The position numbers and the translations under genes were made by a program. The notes beneath the pieces are model-generated. The model saw nothing but the letters and a program-made list of their open reading frames with translations. It had not been told where the DNA came from and did no database searches. DNA of 40,114 nucleotides from Rhodoferax sp. (GTDB lineage: Bacteria > Pseudomonadota > Gammaproteobacteria > Burkholderiales > Burkholderiaceae_C), in contig JAUXWC010000254.1 in NCBI GenBank assembly GCA_030685025.1, positions 1 to 40,114 on the forward strand, in the 5' to 3' direction. Positions 38,918-40,114 of this stretch are shown here, piece after piece (the stretch's first letter is position 1; every line of letters begins with the position of its first letter).

Positions 38918-40114
38918 GTGAACGTCTTGAAACTGCATTTGCAAACCACCATTTGGACCCTGCTTAAAGCCGGGTCCACCCAACGCCAGATTGAGCGCGC
39001 TACAGGCATTTCGCGCCACACGATCCGGGCCTACAAGAAGAAGTTCGACAGTCAAAGCCCTGACCCATCTCCTGATCCGTCGAGCGTGCCAATTCAAACT
39101 GCTCCACCCTGGCCACCGACCCCAGCGGCTGCACCGACTGAACAATTGACCGGTGCCTCCATCTGCGAGCCCTACCGGGACTACGTCGAGGCCCAGTTGC
39201 GCCTCAAACGCAACGCCATGGCCATCTACCAAGACCTGGTCGATCAGTTCGGCTTCACGGGCGCCTACAACTCCGTCAAACGCTTTACCGGCAAACTACG
39301 CTGGCGCGAGCCAGAGCAGTTTGACCGCCTGGAGTTTTCTCCCGGCGAGGAGATGCAGGTTGACTACGGCGAGGGTGCACCCACCCGCGTGCTGGGTACC
39401 ACCCGTTACCGCAAACCCCGCCTGTTCGTGGCCACGCTGCGCTACTCCCGGCGCAGTTATCGCCGGGTGGTCTGGAAGTCCAGCCAGGAGACCTGGGCAC
39501 GCCTGCATGAGCAGGCATGGCGCTACTTCGGCGGGTCTTGCCGATATGTGGTGCTGGATAATCTCAAAGAGGGTGTGCTCAAGCCCGACATCCACGAGCC
39601 AGAACTCAACCCGGTTTACGCAGCCGCGCTCAAGCACTACGAAGTCGTGGGTGACCCTGCCCGCGTACGAGATCCCAATCGCAAAGGCACCGTCGAGAAC
39701 GCCATCGGCCACACCCAGGCCACCGCCCTCAAGGGCCGACGCTTTGAGACCATCGAAGAGCAGAACGACTTTCTTGAGCACTGGGAAGTGACCTGGGCCG
39801 CCACCCGTATCCACGGCAGTGAGCGCCGCCAGGTGCAGGCCATGTTTGAAGAAGAGAGGCCCCACCTGCAAGCACTGCCCATCGTGGGCATGCAGTATTT
39901 CACCGAGTCCCAGCGCACCGTTTATGACGACACCTGCGTGCGCGTTGACCACAGCAGCTACGCCGCGCGCCCAGCCCCCATTGGCTCCCTGGTTCTGGTG
40001 CGCATCTTCGAACACCGCATCGAGATTCGTGACCTGCAGTCCAAAGCTCTGCTGCGCACCCACCCGCGTGCCCAGCGCCCGGGATCGGTGATCCTGCCCA
40101 ATGAGGAGCGCGTC
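38918..40114 (+). CDS. istA: IS21-family transposase IstA (partial, 3' end outside window)
   Basis: A frame of 399 codons without a stop before the window ends. The N-terminus has a helix-turn-helix (IWTLLKAGSTQRQIERATGI then SRHTIRAYKKK). A Pro/Ser-rich linker follows (about 48-80). The DDE core comes next: Asp in MQVDYGEG, Asp in VVLDNLKEG and Glu in GTVENAIG. The first codon is GTG at 38918 with GAGGG upstream; a TTG three codons later (MKLHLQ) is also possible. It cuts and joins IS ends with the help of IstB. The catalytic residues are intact, so the element may be active. Confidence 0.92.
   Translation, partial: MNVLKLHLQTTIWTLLKAGSTQRQIERATGISRHTIRAYKKKFDSQSPDPSPDPSSVPIQTAPPWPPTPAAAPTEQLTGASICEPYRDYVEAQLRLKRNAMAIYQDLVDQFGFTGAYNSVKRFTGKLRWREPEQFDRLEFSPGEEMQVDYGEGAPTRVLGTTRYRKPRLFVATLRYSRRSYRRVVWKSSQETWARLHEQAWRYFGGSCRYVVLDNLKEGVLKPDIHEPELNPVYAAALKHYEVVGDPARVRDPNRKGTVENAIGHTQATALKGRRFETIEEQNDFLEHWEVTWAATRIHGSERRQVQAMFEEERPHLQALPIVGMQYFTESQRTVYDDTCVRVDHSSYAARPAPIGSLVLVRIFEHRIEIRDLQSKALLRTHPRAQRPGSVILPNEERV
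39086..39118 (+). repeat. Internal copy of the IS21 end repeat within istA
   Basis: TTCAAACTGCTCCACC then CTGGCCACCG repeats the extended second left-end unit (38793-38825) with few changes. It encodes part of the Pro-rich linker (VPIQTAPPWPP) between the helix-turn-helix and the catalytic domain. Confidence 0.65.

Larger units (their letters stand above)
38769..40114 (+). mobile_element. IS21-family insertion sequence, left part (runs off the window)
   Basis: The left end is marked by two tandem 22-base units at 38769-38790 and 38793-38814 (ATGGCCACTCAAAGTGCTCC and ATGGCCAGTCAAACTGCTCC cores), a layout usual for IS21 ends where multiple transposase sites lie. A full-length istA frame follows. 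The helper gene istB and the right end lie beyond 40114. The exact left boundary could be a few bases before 38769. Confidence 0.75.

Noticed and set aside
1-40114. CRISPR arrays, rRNA and tRNA genes
   Set aside because: No regularly spaced direct repeats with unique spacers and no tRNA or rRNA sequence could be recognised by eye; small RNAs cannot be excluded.

Overview
The window looks like a chromosomal segment of a betaproteobacterium of the order Burkholderiales, most likely Comamonadaceae (Rhodoferax/Polaromonas-like). This rests on the high GC coding style, the many acyl-CoA genes, the livHMGF plus acyl-CoA ligase arrangement, and short intergenic repeats built on a GCTATT...AATAGC core that I associate with this family. 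No database search was possible; family names come from motifs and from memory of the families.

Layout. 1-3120: a rightward run of lipid/acyl-CoA genes (end of a small protein, thiolase, alpha/beta hydrolase, TesB-like thioesterase). 3348-4065: a leftward MNT-HEPN nucleotidyltransferase/RNase pair. 4532-5299: an enoyl-CoA hydratase. 5361-7229: an AAA/DUF4143 ATPase with a striking palindromic site at its start codon, a conserved hypothetical gene and an ankyrin-like relic. 7572-14899: two large leftward GGDEF-EAL cyclic-di-GMP proteins flanking a rightward SDR gene. 14944-16811: an aldo-keto reductase followed by a frameshifted, internally deleted DpgC-like gene. 17116-18288: a DUF4382-like lipoprotein. 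18337-20693: a decaying patch with a small membrane protein, a broken XRE regulator, a fragment of a larger protein, a complete MntA-HepT (type VII) toxin-antitoxin pair and a transposase scrap. 20728-24971: a LigB-type dioxygenase divergent from a compact tetR-SDR-acyl-CoA dehydrogenase-thioesterase operon. 25168-32013: a leftward livH-livM-livG-livF-ligase-binding protein transport operon. 32278-35069: an Ig-like-domain lipoprotein and a second crotonase. 35138-37468: a YciA-like thioesterase divergent from an Atm1-type ABC exporter. 37535-40114: probably acquired DNA with a nuclease-fold protein, a truncated unknown gene and the left part of an IS21-family element running off the end.

How it fits together. 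Most intact enzymes act on acyl-CoA thioesters (thiolase, two crotonases, dehydrogenase, ligase, four thioesterases or thioesterase-like proteins, three SDR/AKR reductases). With a Liv-type importer this suggests uptake and beta-oxidation-like breakdown of a carboxylic acid. The strongest regulatory signal is a nearly identical 23-bp operator/promoter block in front of the tetR operon (21711) and, 11 kb away, in front of an SDR gene (10868), which implies one TetR regulon.

Other notable structure: a three-copy hairpin repeat whose arms vary while pairing is largely kept, two unrelated MNT-HEPN modules, an SDR apparently lacking its catalytic Tyr and Lys, and IS21 end repeats that recur inside the transposase reading frame. 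I saw no rRNA, tRNA or CRISPR array.
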